Shown here: piece by piece, positions 28,279 through 37,754 of the stretch
Numbering within the stretch: the first letter of the stretch is position 1
Layout: each line of letters begins with the position of its first letter
Source: Rhizobiaceae bacterium
GTDB taxonomy: Bacteria; Pseudomonadota; Alphaproteobacteria; Rhizobiales; Rhizobiaceae
NCBI GenBank assembly: GCA_029233925.1
Contig: JARGOX010000005.1
Span: forward strand, 295,606 to 359,605
Reading direction: 5' to 3'
Length of the DNA stretch: 64,000 bases
Notes under the pieces: generated by a model
Database searches by the model: none
Told to the model about the DNA's origin: nothing
Seen by the model: the letters and a program-made list of their open reading frames with translations, nothing else
Made by a program: the position numbers and the translations under genes

Positions 28279-30453
28279 ATGAGCGATATCGAACGGGCGG
28301 ACGCTCTGGATCATCCTGAATGGCTGTCCTGGAATGGCTTGCGCGGTCATCCTTACCGTGCCGCCGTCGCCCTCTTCGCCGTTGTGTTCGGTATCTGGCA
28401 CATTGCAACGAATGTCTATCTGGTCGAGCCGGGCCTGTGGCAGAACGCCATCCATTTTGGCGGATTCGCCTTTCTCGCAGCGGTGACCATGCCGGCTTTT
28501 GCCAAGCGCGGGCAAACGCGCCTGTCGACCACTTTAAATGCGATCTACGGCCTGTTGGTGGCCGCATCGGCTCTGTGGATTGCCGGTGCTGAAAATTCGA
28601 TCTATGAGCGAACACTGGCGGTGACCGGGCAATCCTGGCAGTTCACCGCCCTCGACTGGGCAGCGGGCTGCCTGCTGATTTTTGCGGCGCTCGACCTGTC
28701 ACGACGGGTCTCCGGCTGGGTCATACCGATCCTCATTCTCCTGTCGCTTTCCTATATTCTGTTTCTGGGCGAACATCTTCCCGGCGTCTTCCGGGCAGCC
28801 AGCCTGCCGGCCAATGACGTTTTGTTTCGAACGCTCTACAATGACGAAGGCATGTTCGGAATATTGGCGAACATTTCCTCGTCGAACATCACCCTGTTCA
28901 TGATTTTCGGCGGCTTTCTGGTGGCATCGGGCGCCAGTGACTTCGTCATTGAAATATCAAAGGTGGTGGCCGGACGTGTGCGCGGCGGGGCCGCCTTTGT
29001 GGCGGTGCTTTCATCGGCATTGACCGGAACCATCAGCGGTTCGGCCATTGCCAATACGGCGTCGACCGGTGTCATTACCATTCCGCTGATGAAGGCAAAT
29101 GGTTTCAAGGCGAAATTTGCCGCCGGTGTGGAAGCCGCGGCCTCCACCGGTGGTCAGATCATGCCGCCGATCATGGGTGCGGGCGCCTTCGTCATGGCCA
29201 GCTATACGGCCATTCCCTACGCAACTATCGTGTCTGTCTCGGTGGTTCCGGCCATCCTCTATTTCCTCTCCGTGGCGTTCATCGTGCGCATAGAGGCCGT
29301 CAAGGATCAGGTCGGTGAGGGTGTTGATCTGGTGGTGGACAAAGGCAAGATGATCTCCGGTGGACTGGTGTTTGTGTTGCCGCTGGTTGTGATGATCTGG
29401 CTGCTGATGACGGGTGTCACACCCTCCTATGCCGCCTCCTGGGCGATTGCCGCGCTGATCATTGTCTCCTGGTGCACCAGCCTGCTGGCCAGGGTGACCA
29501 AGGGGGAGTTTTTCAAACCGGTCTCCATGGGCCCGTCAAAAATTGCCGAGGCCCTGCTGGTCGGGGTGCGCTCCTCGATCATGACGGGCATCCTGCTTGT
29601 CGCCATCGGCATCATGAACAATGCGATTGTCACAAGCGGCATCGGCAACGGATTTTCCCTGATGATCGCGCAATGGTCGCAGGGATCGATCGTGCTGGCG
29701 ATCGTGCTGATCGGTCTGGCGTCTCTGGTGCTGGGCATGGGGCTGCCGGTGACGGCGGCCTATATCATCCTTGCAATTCTGACTGCGCCGGCTCTGGCGG
29801 GCATTCTGGCCGATACGATCATTGTCGATCAACTGGTGGCCGGCATTGTCGATCCGGCAAAATCCGCCATGTTCGCGCTGGTGGACAATCCCTTGACGGC
29901 GAAGGTTGCCAGCGGCATGACGCGGGACGAGGCTGTGGCGCTTTTGGCGGCCATGCCTTTTGAACTGGCCATCACCATCCGCCCCCTGCTGGTAGATCCG
30001 GCCCAGCAGGCCGTGTTCCTTCTGACCGCCCATCTGATCATCTTCTGGCTGAGCCAGGACAGCAATGTGACACCGCCCGTATGCCTTGCCGCCTTTGCCG
30101 CAGCCGGCATTGCCGGATCCAAGCCGATGGAAACGGGATTTCAGGCCTGGAAAATCGCCAAGGGCCTCTACATTGTCCCGCTGATGTTTGCCTATACGCC
30201 GCTGATTTCCGGTGATTGGATGCAAATCCTGCAGGTGGGCTTTTTTGCTCTGTTCGGCATTTACGCTATCAATTCCATCATTCAGCTTTATGCCGAGGGG
30301 CCGTTGAGTCTGATCACCGGGCCGATGATGGCCTTTGGCGTGGTTTGCTGCTTCTGGCCGATGCATCTGGTTGCCAACCTGATCGGCGCGGCCACTGTCA
30401 TTTTGGCGATTGTTCTGTCGCAACGCAAATTGCGCGCTCAACAATTGGCCTGA
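28279..30453 (+). CDS. TRAP transporter fused 4TM/12TM permease
   Basis: The product has 724 residues and is the fused DctQ-DctM permease that accompanies TAXI receptors. Many hydrophobic helices are seen; the large-subunit part has the conserved SSALTGTISGSAIANTASTGVITIPLMK and VEAAASTGGQIMPPIMGAGAFVMA, and LVLGMGLPVTAAYIILAIL. It would drive uptake of the receptor's ligand by the sodium or proton gradient. ATG 28279 follows GGGGAGGATACC. The last 300 bases are also found, decayed, at 33335-33541. No separate DctQ gene is present, as expected for a fusion. Confidence 0.92.
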   Translation: MSDIERADALDHPEWLSWNGLRGHPYRAAVALFAVVFGIWHIATNVYLVEPGLWQNAIHFGGFAFLAAVTMPAFAKRGQTRLSTTLNAIYGLLVAASALWIAGAENSIYERTLAVTGQSWQFTALDWAAGCLLIFAALDLSRRVSGWVIPILILLSLSYILFLGEHLPGVFRAASLPANDVLFRTLYNDEGMFGILANISSSNITLFMIFGGFLVASGASDFVIEISKVVAGRVRGGAAFVAVLSSALTGTISGSAIANTASTGVITIPLMKANGFKAKFAAGVEAAASTGGQIMPPIMGAGAFVMASYTAIPYATIVSVSVVPAILYFLSVAFIVRIEAVKDQVGEGVDLVVDKGKMISGGLVFVLPLVVMIWLLMTGVTPSYAASWAIAALIIVSWCTSLLARVTKGEFFKPVSMGPSKIAEALLVGVRSSIMTGILLVAIGIMNNAIVTSGIGNGFSLMIAQWSQGSIVLAIVLIGLASLVLGMGLPVTAAYIILAILTAPALAGILADTIIVDQLVAGIVDPAKSAMFALVDNPLTAKVASGMTRDEAVALLAAMPFELAITIRPLLVDPAQQAVFLLTAHLIIFWLSQDSNVTPPVCLAAFAAAGIAGSKPMETGFQAWKIAKGLYIVPLMFAYTPLISGDWMQILQVGFFALFGIYAINSIIQLYAEGPLSLITGPMMAFGVVCCFWPMHLVANLIGAATVILAIVLSQRKLRAQQLA

Positions 30454-30588
30454 AGGCTTCGGGCGGAATTACCCGGCTTTAGCGCCTGACTACTTCACGA
30501 AACACGCTTCCTGAATAATGGCGGACTAGGCCCGGGTGTGGAGCGTCATGGTAATACCAGTGTTTCGAGAGGATCTGTGCCGAAAATC

Positions 30589-33009
30589 CTAACCGCCTTC
30601 CAACGCTTTGATTCGCTCCAAAGCCAACGCTGATTGAGGACAGCCAGCGTGTTTTACAGCAAATTCCTCAAGTTTTTCGGTGTTCTTGCTGTCAGACAGA
30701 AAACTCCATACAGCGGCGGAAACCTGACATTTGCTCTGACTATCAAGTTCTGCAATTCTGACGGTGGCGTCCTCAAGATGTTCAGAATTCGGAAAAAGCA
30801 GTACAAACTCGCGGAAACAGGCACGACCTTCTACTGAAGACGCTTCAGCCGAATTCAGGCACTTATCCCAGGCCCCACGGTGCATCTCTTCAATTTCATG
30901 CGCTTTTACGAGGCTCAAATATGTGTCTATCTTATCCGGCATATAATCGCGCCATTCCCCCCAGTAAAAAACAGAATCGGACAACGACTTCAGGTCTCTG
31001 TAGCCCAGCGCTCCGCCGCCATCGGGAAAATAGTGCATGTGATTGTTGATTATGTTCCAGATCGTCGAATAATCACTATGTGGACTTTGCGCTCCTGCAA
31101 TCATCGCGTTGAAAAGGTTTGTCGCGTCGCCTTGAATTGCTTCTGCGGTATATCCCTTTGTCCAAAGAAAATAACCGCAGGTCGTATCGCCGACCCTCAG
31201 TTTTGCCTCCAGGGATGAAATGGTTTTGTCTAAGAGTTGCTGTGCAACCCTTCTTGCTTCGGACGTGGCGTCAGATACCCCTATCTTGTACAGGTAGCGT
31301 GAGGCTATACGGGTCAAATTGACGTGGGGATCATTCCGACATAATCCGGCGTAACCTGATGCGTCGATTTCCAACGCGTTTTCAAAAAGAGCCTGGAACT
31401 TGTCCGCCTCGGCAACACCGAATTTATCAATCGTGTCCTGTCTATTTGTGTTTCCGTCATAAAACTGGTCGAGAAAACCAGCATTTTCCAACGGTCTTTC
31501 GATATAGTTTTCCAGACCGCTGAGCCTCACTGCTTCCAGAATTCGGCCTTCAAACTCTTCTTGTTCAAGAAAATGCGCAATTGCGTCACCTAGTCCGGTT
31601 AAAGGTACTCTAATCTGCCTGAATTTGCTTTTTACAATACTTTTATATTTATCCATCAAATTCAAAACCAAATAATTACCTTTATATAATTCAGAAAACA
31701 AGGATACCGGAAATCGTATAGGGCTATAAGAATTGCAACTAGATGAATAACATTCTACATATAATTTTTGTTCTATTGAATCATTTCTCCAATCCAATAT
31801 TTCCCTGTTTTGGTCTTCTAAAGTCAGGTCATAATAGATACCGCAGCTCGACTCGAAGCAATTCTTACTCGTTATGGGTTTCAAAAAATCGAGGGAAAAT
31901 AACAGAAAACGTTGGCTGTCTTCTTCGTCATATTTTGGAAGACCCCATTGGAAGTTTGCAAAGGCTCCGGGTTGGAATTCCTGCCAGATTACGTTGTGAT
32001 AGGTGCCATGATCCCGATTTTCCCGGTATTTCCAGTAATATCCGGGTTCAAACGTCAGTGTCTCGCCATGGGGTGGGACTGCAAAACGATAGCCTCCAAG
32101 GTTCCACACGCCGAAATTTTTCACCGATATCTTTTGCGGATTATCGAACTTGAACACTTGGTTGTTCGCATCGAGAGCCGAGGGGTCGAAATCGGCAAGC
32201 AGCCTGCTATTGGTCCATGAGGATTTGCCCTTCTTGAAACTGAATCGGCCCAGAATATTGCCGGCCTGCCAGGGCTCCTGCAGTCCCTCTGTTGCTTTCA
32301 ATGTCAGTTTTGCAACCTGCTTGAATGTTTCCTCTACGGATTCTCCGGATGATGCGTCGACTGCCTTTGTGAAGGCATTGGCAAACGGGCTGAGATCGCT
32401 GCCTTCTCCATCGTCAGCCTGTGCACCGGGTTGAGCCGCGTACCAGATCAATGTACCGGAAGCGCCCTCCACTTCACCCAACCCGCGAGCAGCGGATTTT
32501 TTCCGTGCGGGATAGGGGTTATTGCGGCAGGCATCCAGGACGATGATATTCAAGCCCACGGCGTTTATACCCTTGGCCCGGTCTTCATCCGATATCTCGC
32601 GGTACATGAAATTCTGTACGTCGTTCAGTGTGAGCGCCTCGGACCGCGCGCGCCTCACATCGTCAAGCTTTGCATCGACAGGGATAAGGTAGTTTTCCCC
32701 ATCAAACTCTGCCCCATGACCTGAATAATAGACCATTGCGACATTATCGGTTTCACTGTGTTGCCAACCGAAATCGCTTATGGCCTGCCGCATGCCATCC
32801 AGCGTCAGATTTTCCATCACCTTGACGCTGAAACCTGCCGCGCTGAGCGTTCGCGACAATTCTCTGGAATCTTTGATGGGGTTGACCAAAGATCCACCGT
32901 ACAGATAGTCCTTGTTGGCAATAATCAGCGCGTGTTTTTCAGCAGCCAGAACCAGGTTTGTCGATAGCAGACAAAATATGAATAGCAATAATAGATGCGC
33001 AAGCTTCAC
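30589..33009 (-). CDS. Secreted caspase-fold (peptidase C14) protein with long unknown C-terminus
   Basis: The product has 806 residues. A signal peptide (KLAHLLLLFIFCLLSTNLVLA) is followed by a caspase p20-like domain (about 25-265): ALIIANKDYLYGGSLVNPIKDS, catalytic His98 in VYYSGHGAEFDG, Cys161 in IIVLDACRNNPY, and GTLIWYAAQPGAQADDG. Both catalytic residues are present, so a periplasmic or secreted cysteine protease is expected. The remaining 540 residues match nothing I recognise; a Trp/Tyr-rich beta region (about 300-480) contains cysteine pairs. GTG 33009 is the chosen start because GGAGG is seven bases upstream and it begins the signal peptide. The gene is AT-richer than its neighbours and sits between two copies of a permease gene end, suggesting insertion. 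Confidence 0.85.
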   Translation of the reverse strand: MKLAHLLLLFIFCLLSTNLVLAAEKHALIIANKDYLYGGSLVNPIKDSRELSRTLSAAGFSVKVMENLTLDGMRQAISDFGWQHSETDNVAMVYYSGHGAEFDGENYLIPVDAKLDDVRRARSEALTLNDVQNFMYREISDEDRAKGINAVGLNIIVLDACRNNPYPARKKSAARGLGEVEGASGTLIWYAAQPGAQADDGEGSDLSPFANAFTKAVDASSGESVEETFKQVAKLTLKATEGLQEPWQAGNILGRFSFKKGKSSWTNSRLLADFDPSALDANNQVFKFDNPQKISVKNFGVWNLGGYRFAVPPHGETLTFEPGYYWKYRENRDHGTYHNVIWQEFQPGAFANFQWGLPKYDEEDSQRFLLFSLDFLKPITSKNCFESSCGIYYDLTLEDQNREILDWRNDSIEQKLYVECYSSSCNSYSPIRFPVSLFSELYKGNYLVLNLMDKYKSIVKSKFRQIRVPLTGLGDAIAHFLEQEEFEGRILEAVRLSGLENYIERPLENAGFLDQFYDGNTNRQDTIDKFGVAEADKFQALFENALEIDASGYAGLCRNDPHVNLTRIASRYLYKIGVSDATSEARRVAQQLLDKTISSLEAKLRVGDTTCGYFLWTKGYTAEAIQGDATNLFNAMIAGAQSPHSDYSTIWNIINNHMHYFPDGGGALGYRDLKSLSDSVFYWGEWRDYMPDKIDTYLSLVKAHEIEEMHRGAWDKCLNSAEASSVEGRACFREFVLLFPNSEHLEDATVRIAELDSQSKCQVSAAVWSFLSDSKNTEKLEEFAVKHAGCPQSALALERIKALEGG

Positions 33010-33334
33010 CTGATTTCCTCCGATCAAACCGGCTGAGTTGTCCATCTCAGAACCCCTGCCGATATTTTCCTTGTGCCCCTCATGTTGATCGATTTTATTA
33101 AAACATCACGTGTCCGCGAAAGATAGTCCAGCCCAATGAACAGACTTTCTTCGAATCTCATGGAGCCGGCAATACGCCGTTATCGCAGCCATTCTTTTCC
33201 TGCCACAATCGCAACCGGCAATATCAACCCTGCCTGCTTGCCTCGGCCATCACCGACGATGTCATGGCAGGATTTGAAGATGCGATTTGACAGCCAAACG
33301 GCTCTTTAAAAACGTCCCTGAATCCTGAGAGAAA
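33010..33334. other. Intergenic region upstream of the caspase gene
   Basis: These 325 bases lie between the caspase start and the permease remnant. I see no gene. They should carry the caspase promoter on the minus strand. Confidence 0.4.
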
Positions 33335-33541
33335 ACTCCGGCATGGAAAATCACAAAGAGCCTCCACAACATTCCGCTGATAAATGCCCATAGGCCGATT
33401 GGTTTCGGCGGTGGGATGCAAACCATCCCGGTCTGCTGCTTCTGGCCGATGCATCCGATTGCCAACCTGATCGGCGCGACCGTAGTCATTTTGGCCATTG
33501 TTCTGTCGCAACGCAAATTGTGCGCCCAACAATTGGCCTGA
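33335..33541 (+). pseudogene. Remnant of a TRAP fused permease 3' end
   Basis: The frame reads AWKITKSLHNIPL, then VCCFWPMHPIANLIGA and VILAIVLSQRKLCAQQLA up to a TGA, matching the C-terminus of the intact permease at 28279-30453. The last 112 bases align without gaps to 30342-30453 with 10 differences by my count (about 91 percent). Upstream of that, 36 codons present in the intact gene are missing, yet the frame is preserved. There is no 5' part of the gene nearby. Similarity stops right after the stop codon. This is the decayed end of a second permease copy, in the same orientation as the first. Confidence 0.88.
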
Positions 33542-33700
33542 AGCCGGATCTGACGGATTGCATCATCGGCAAAACCGGACGTCGCCTCCCGTCGCTTTGT
33601 CTGACGGGAAACTGCTGAAGAACGGGACATGATGCAGATGCATAAGGCCAAATTGTCTGCTACATTCGAGGCCTTTCAACCAGCATGAAGTGAGCAAAAA

Positions 33701-34054
33701 ATGTCTTATGTGGATGGATTTGTCGCAGCAGTTCCAAATGCCAAAAAACAGGAATTCATCGAACACGCCCGGGTGATGGCCGAGATTTTCAAGAAATATG
33801 GCGCGACCAAGGTGGTTGAAAACTGGGGAGTCGAGGTCCCCGAGGGTGAGGTCACCTCATTTTCCATGGCAGTGAAAAAACAGGACGACGAGACGGTGGT
33901 CTTTTCCTGGGTTCTGTGGCCATCAAAGCAGGTCCATGATGAGGGCTGGGCAAAGATCATGCAAGACGACACGATGGGTCCTGACCATAACCCGATGCCC
34001 TATGACGGCAAGCGCATCATTTTTGGTGGGTTTGAAACCGTGCTGGAGGTTTAG
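33701..34054 (+). CDS. DUF1428 family protein
   Basis: The product has 117 residues, the normal length of DUF1428 (YbaA-like), with the N-terminal MSYVDGFVAAVPNAKKQEF, YGATKVVENWGVEVPEGEVTSF, VVFSWVLWPSKQVHDEGW and the end GKRIIFGGFETVLEV. The fold is a ferredoxin-like alpha/beta barrel monomer; the function is unknown, though many family members sit near stress or SRPBCC/VOC genes, as here. It lies between the permease remnant and the enolase-superfamily gene, convergent with the latter. Confidence 0.9.
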   Translation: MSYVDGFVAAVPNAKKQEFIEHARVMAEIFKKYGATKVVENWGVEVPEGEVTSFSMAVKKQDDETVVFSWVLWPSKQVHDEGWAKIMQDDTMGPDHNPMPYDGKRIIFGGFETVLEV

Positions 34055-34087
34055 CCACGCAAGCGCAGTTAAAGCGCGCGAGGTGCC

Positions 34088-35263
34088 CTAAAGAACCGGA
34101 CTTCGAAACAGCGTTTCTCCACCCACCGACACGACCACTTCCTGAAGATAGGGGGCCAGGGTTTCGGGGGCGACCTCTATGCCCAGTCCGGGGGCTTCCG
34201 GCAGGGCAATCAGCCCGTCATCGTCCGGGGTCAGCCAGTTGCGGGTGATATCCAGTGCAAGCTGTTTGGGCCGCACTGGATATTCGCAAATATCAAACTC
34301 CGCGTAGCCAGCGTAGGGCTGCAGGGAAGCGGCGAGTGCCAGGTGTGATGTGAACGTGTGGTTTACATAAGCGACGCCTTTTTGCCGTGCATAGTCCGCG
34401 ACCTTTTTCGCCGGAGCGATGCCACCTATGCGGCCGCAGTCGATCTGGATGAAGGCAACACCGCCATAATCGATCAGATGACAGGCCATCTCGAAGCTAT
34501 GTGAGGCTTCGCCTCCGGCAAGCGGCACCTTCGGCTGTTTTTGAGACAACGCCATGTAGGCTGCAAAGCCTGACCCGATGAAGGGTTCCTCCAGCCAGGC
34601 GGCCCTGACTTCGTTGAGGGCATCCAGCCGCAGGGCAGCGGCGTCCACGTCGTTGCCCCAGATCTGCCCGGCATCGACCAGCAATGTGGCGTCCGAACCC
34701 AGACCCTCGCGCGCGGCAACCAGATGAAGACGGTCCTCCGCCGCAGAAACGGTGCCAAACCCGCCCCAGCCAAACTTGGCCGCCATGAATCCCTGATTGC
34801 GTATGTTCTGTGCAAGGTCAAAGGTCTCTTTCGGCACTTGCCCGAACAGGGTCGATGCATAGGCGCGCTTCGGGTGCACCCTGTCAAAACCCAGCAATCG
34901 CCAGACAGGTGTCTCGTACATCTTGCCCAGCAGATCCCAGAGCGCCATTTCCACGCCGGACCAGGTGTGCGGCGCCTGCAGAAGGTCCATCGAATTGAAC
35001 AGGATCAGATCGGAAAGCCGGGCGATGTCTTGTGCCGAATCAATGGTCTGACCCAGCAGATTGTACCCGACCGGCTTGCAGGCCGTGTGCGACATGGGTG
35101 CAACAAAGGCGGCAATGGATGTCAAAGGCGAGGCTTCACATTCTCCCCAGCCAACAATGCCACCCGCCGTCACCCGGACCAGCAGCGCATCCTGGCTGCC
35201 ATCACCAATGTCCTCGACAATTGGCATGCGGGCATAAAAAAGATCAACGGCATCAATGCGCAT
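34088..35263 (-). CDS. Enolase-superfamily enzyme (mandelate racemase / muconate lactonizing type)
   Basis: The product has 391 residues. The N-terminal capping domain has VRVTAGGIVGWGECEASPLTS; the barrel has the typical ALWDLLGKMYETPVWRLLG, the Lys-containing MAAKFGWGG region, metal ligands in LLVDAGQIWG and WLEEPF, GGEASHSFEMA, and a later VNHTFTSHLALAASLQP. Such enzymes abstract a proton alpha to a carboxylate and often act as sugar-acid dehydratases or racemases; the exact reaction is not visible. ATG 35263 follows GGGGAAAA. A truncated copy lies at 37755-38274, and a TRAP transporter upstream in the patchwork could supply its acid substrate. Confidence 0.85.
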   Translation of the reverse strand: MRIDAVDLFYARMPIVEDIGDGSQDALLVRVTAGGIVGWGECEASPLTSIAAFVAPMSHTACKPVGYNLLGQTIDSAQDIARLSDLILFNSMDLLQAPHTWSGVEMALWDLLGKMYETPVWRLLGFDRVHPKRAYASTLFGQVPKETFDLAQNIRNQGFMAAKFGWGGFGTVSAAEDRLHLVAAREGLGSDATLLVDAGQIWGNDVDAAALRLDALNEVRAAWLEEPFIGSGFAAYMALSQKQPKVPLAGGEASHSFEMACHLIDYGGVAFIQIDCGRIGGIAPAKKVADYARQKGVAYVNHTFTSHLALAASLQPYAGYAEFDICEYPVRPKQLALDITRNWLTPDDDGLIALPEAPGLGIEVAPETLAPYLQEVVVSVGGETLFRSPVL

Positions 35264-35475
35264 GGATTTTCCCCGAGACAGCGTTTCAGCCGTCAAAGCG
35301 ACTGGCTTTCCCTATGCTAGCTCAGGCGGGGGCAGAAGCAATACGCAGTGCAATGAATAGACGGCATAGGGGGACAGGTTCGTACAGGGCACAGGAAGGC
35401 GATGGCTTCACCCCGGATCGGCAGCTTGCCGTGAACGCAGTCTCAACTTTGGCCAACAGCGACAATGCTGGAGGA

Positions 35476-35892
35476 TTATTCAGCCTCCACATGACGCTTG
35501 AAATTATTGAGAATGGCCTGCCAGCCGTCGCGCTGCAGTTCGATCGGGTTTTCTGTTTCGGCATCGAAAACCGTTGACACTTTCGTACCCGTTCCGACTG
35601 TCTCGAATGTCGTCCGGGCCTTGCGTCCGTCGCCCATGGCAACTGTGAGCGCCTTGCAATGCTCGAGTTCTTTATAGACGCCCTCAAAATCGAAACCGAC
35701 AGAGCCGTCTTTTGCTTCCATGCGCGCCTTGTAAGAACCGCCGACGCGAAGATCAACCTGTGCATTCGGACAACACCAGTCATCGGAAGCGAAATTCCAA
35801 TGCGTGATGTCGGCCGGCGTCGTGAATGCGTCCCAAACACGCGCAATGTCTGCAGCGATCATCGTATCAATCGTAATTTGCTGTCTGCTCAT
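35476..35892 (-). CDS. SRPBCC (AHSA1-like) family protein
   Basis: The product has 138 residues with the START-like AHSA1 pattern: ITIDTMIAADIARVWDAFTTPADITHWNFASDDW, VGGSYKARMEAKDGS, FDFEGVYKEL and the terminal helix QRDGWQAILNNFKRHVEAE. These hydrophobic-cavity proteins bind small ligands or partners; no specific role is known. It is the last gene of the TetR-VOC-SRPBCC-SRPBCC operon, 43 bases after the preceding gene. ATG 35892 follows AAGGAAA. Confidence 0.85.
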   Translation of the reverse strand: MSRQQITIDTMIAADIARVWDAFTTPADITHWNFASDDWCCPNAQVDLRVGGSYKARMEAKDGSVGFDFEGVYKELEHCKALTVAMGDGRKARTTFETVGTGTKVSTVFDAETENPIELQRDGWQAILNNFKRHVEAE

Positions 35893-35935
35893 CCGCAATT
35901 TCCTTCTGTACATTTCATGGGATGGGAACGTGAGT

Positions 35936-36379
35936 TCATTCGGCGATTTCGGGCTCGACAAGCCGCTCCAGCTTGCGCAGGGATTCCTGCCAACCGAGAT
36001 AGCACGCTTCCAGAGGAATCAGGTCAGGAATACCCTCCTGAACCACCGTCATCTCGGTTCCAACAGAAACCTGCTTGAGGCTCACCGACACCGTCATTTC
36101 TCCGGGCAGGTTCGGGTCATCGAATGTATCGGTGTAGACGAGCGTCTCGCCGGGGACGAGTTTCAGATAGGTTCCACCAAAGGCGTGCGTGTTTCCGGTC
36201 GTGAAATTGCGAAAGGACATGCTGTGCGTGCCGCCTTCTCTTGCATCCAGTTCGTGAACCGTACAGGTAAAACCGAATGGCGGAAGCCAGCTTACAACAG
36301 CATCAGGCTCGAGGAATGCGCGATATATTTTTTCGGGACTGGTGGCGAGAATGCGATGCAGATAAACAGAATTTGACAT
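35936..36379 (-). CDS. SRPBCC (AHSA1-like) family protein
   Basis: The product has 147 residues with the SRPBCC start SVYLHRILATSPEKIYRAFLEPDAVVSWLPP, AREGGTHSMSFRNFTTG, GGTYLKLVPGETLVYTDTF and the C-terminal helix YLGWQESLRKLERLVEPE. It resembles ATPase-activator-like (AHSA1) and polyketide-cyclase-like bacterial proteins of unknown ligand. It is the third gene of the TetR-led operon, 28 bases after the VOC gene. ATG 36379 follows AAGGATCG. Confidence 0.85.
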   Translation of the reverse strand: MSNSVYLHRILATSPEKIYRAFLEPDAVVSWLPPFGFTCTVHELDAREGGTHSMSFRNFTTGNTHAFGGTYLKLVPGETLVYTDTFDDPNLPGEMTVSVSLKQVSVGTEMTVVQEGIPDLIPLEACYLGWQESLRKLERLVEPEIAE

Positions 36380-36407
36380 GGGGCACGATCCTTTCGCGGT
36401 GAATGGT

Positions 36408-36893
36408 TCAAGCGCGGGCTGAGGCGGCGGCATCGAGTGCCGCAATATCGATCTTGGTCATCGTCATCATCGCTTCGAAAGCACGTTTTGCCTCCTCAGG
36501 GTCCGCGCTTGTCGTCAGTTCGAGCAGCCGCCTTGGCGTGATCTGCCAGGAAAAACCCCAACGATCCTTGCACCAGCCGCAGGCGCTCGGGGCACCATTA
36601 TTGCCGATGATCGCGTCCCAATAGCGGTCGGTCTCCTCCTGGTTGTCGGTGACGACCATGAAGCTGACGGATTCATTCGGCTTGAAGTTCGGGCCGCCGT
36701 TCAGGCCGACAAACCGCCTTCCCAATAGGGTAAATTCGACAGTCAATTCGCTGCCTTCCTGCCCGCCGGGGAAATCACCGGGAGCAGTATTTGTCCGATC
36801 AACACGGCTGTTTGGAAAGGTTGCAGCGTAGAATTCAGCTGCTTTGCTTGCTTCACCGTGGTCGAACCACACGCAGGTTACAAGTTCGCTCAT
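36408..36893 (-). CDS. PhnB-like VOC family protein
   Basis: The product has 161 residues of the PhnB/3-demethylubiquinone-methyltransferase-like branch of the vicinal oxygen chelate superfamily: [54 protein letters not shown] and [20 protein letters not shown]. The conserved GW-x-DRWG-WQ block is typical. The function is unknown; such genes commonly sit beside AHSA1/SRPBCC and TetR or sigma-factor genes, as here. ATG 36893 is chosen over ATG 36899 because AGGGAG is eight bases from it. Confidence 0.87.
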   Translation of the reverse strand: MSELVTCVWFDHGEASKAAEFYAATFPNSRVDRTNTAPGDFPGGQEGSELTVEFTLLGRRFVGLNGGPNFKPNESVSFMVVTDNQEETDRYWDAIIGNNGAPSACGWCKDRWGFSWQITPRRLLELTTSADPEEAKRAFEAMMTMTKIDIAALDAAASARA

Positions 36894-36931
36894 GTCCATT
36901 TCTCCCTGGGTCTAAGCTATCATTGTCGTTA

Positions 36932-37630
36932 TCATTCCAATTTACCGCTCTGACGAAATTCCGCAGCGTGCAGGCCGCCTGCAATCGGATCGTCCTCAAA
37001 TGTTCGCGCCTTGACCTTTCCTGGTTCAACACCGAAGAGCATTTCGATGTAGCGGCGCAGATGATCGATACTGTCTGCAGCGATGGCCGCTCCGCCACTT
37101 GCCTTGGCAAGGATGAAGGCGCCCTGAATGACGGCCTGTGTATGCAACGCGAGCGATCTGGCTGTCCAATCGGGTGTCATGCCCCGCGCACGCATGGCAG
37201 CCTCGATATCCGGTTCGAGCGTGGCGGCATGGGCGGCGATGCTGCACTCACAGGCCGCGCGAATGGCCGGAGCAGTCTCATAGGATTCCTGGACCATCGT
37301 GCCGACAAGGCAGGTGAACTCCGGCACGCCACCCTGCAAAAGCGCCTTTCGGAAGTCGACATAGCTCAGGAATCGATCAAGGGGATCGGCATGTTGATGA
37401 TAGGGGGCTGTGGCAAACAATCCGCTGGTCGTCTCAGACCAATGGTTCGCTGCGGCAACGCCGAGTTCATCCTTGCTTTTGAAGTGGTGAAAAAAAGCGC
37501 CCTTGGTGACGCCCGCCGCTTTGCACAGATCGTCGACCGTGGTGGCCGAGTAACCCTTTGTGCGGATCACCATCAAGGCAGCGTCCAGCAATTTGGCTCT
37601 CGCATCCGTTTTGGCGGCATATTTGGGCAT
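36932..37630 (-). CDS. TetR/AcrR family transcriptional repressor
   Basis: The product has 232 residues with an N-terminal TetR HTH (about 10-57: LLDAALMVIRTKGYSATTVDDLCKAAGVTKGAFFHHFKSKDEL, split here by position) and a helical ligand domain with cysteines at CLVGTM and CECSIA that could sense oxidants or electrophiles. It is first in an operon with a VOC and two SRPBCC genes and carries its own operator in its promoter, so it most likely represses itself and them. ATG 37630 follows GGAGG at six bases. Confidence 0.93.
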   Translation of the reverse strand: MPKYAAKTDARAKLLDAALMVIRTKGYSATTVDDLCKAAGVTKGAFFHHFKSKDELGVAAANHWSETTSGLFATAPYHQHADPLDRFLSYVDFRKALLQGGVPEFTCLVGTMVQESYETAPAIRAACECSIAAHAATLEPDIEAAMRARGMTPDWTARSLALHTQAVIQGAFILAKASGGAAIAADSIDHLRRYIEMLFGVEPGKVKARTFEDDPIAGGLHAAEFRQSGKLE

Positions 37631-37647
37631 TGGGTCCTCCGTAACCG

Positions 37648-37677
37648 CAACATACCGACCAGTTGGTATGTTGTCAA
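37648..37677 (-). promoter_or_regulatory. Promoter with embedded TetR-type operator
   Basis: On the minus strand TTGACA (37672-37677) and TATGTT (37649-37654) are spaced by exactly 17 bases. The spacer and -10 lie within a perfect inverted repeat CAACATACC-N8-GGTATGTTG (37648-37673), with ACC-GACC-AGTT-GGT at its centre, a form typical of TetR operators. The repressor ATG is 18 bases from the repeat. Confidence 0.85.
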
Positions 37678-37754
37678 CAAGATTGGATGGAGTGCGATTG
37701 TTGCATGGGAATCCAGATGATCGGCGCGGCGAACTGAAACAAGCGATACCGGTG

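Noticed and set aside
29536..30444. Open frame opposite the TRAP permease (302 codons)
   Set aside because: It is rich in His, Gln and Arg, the usual complement of hydrophobic helices.
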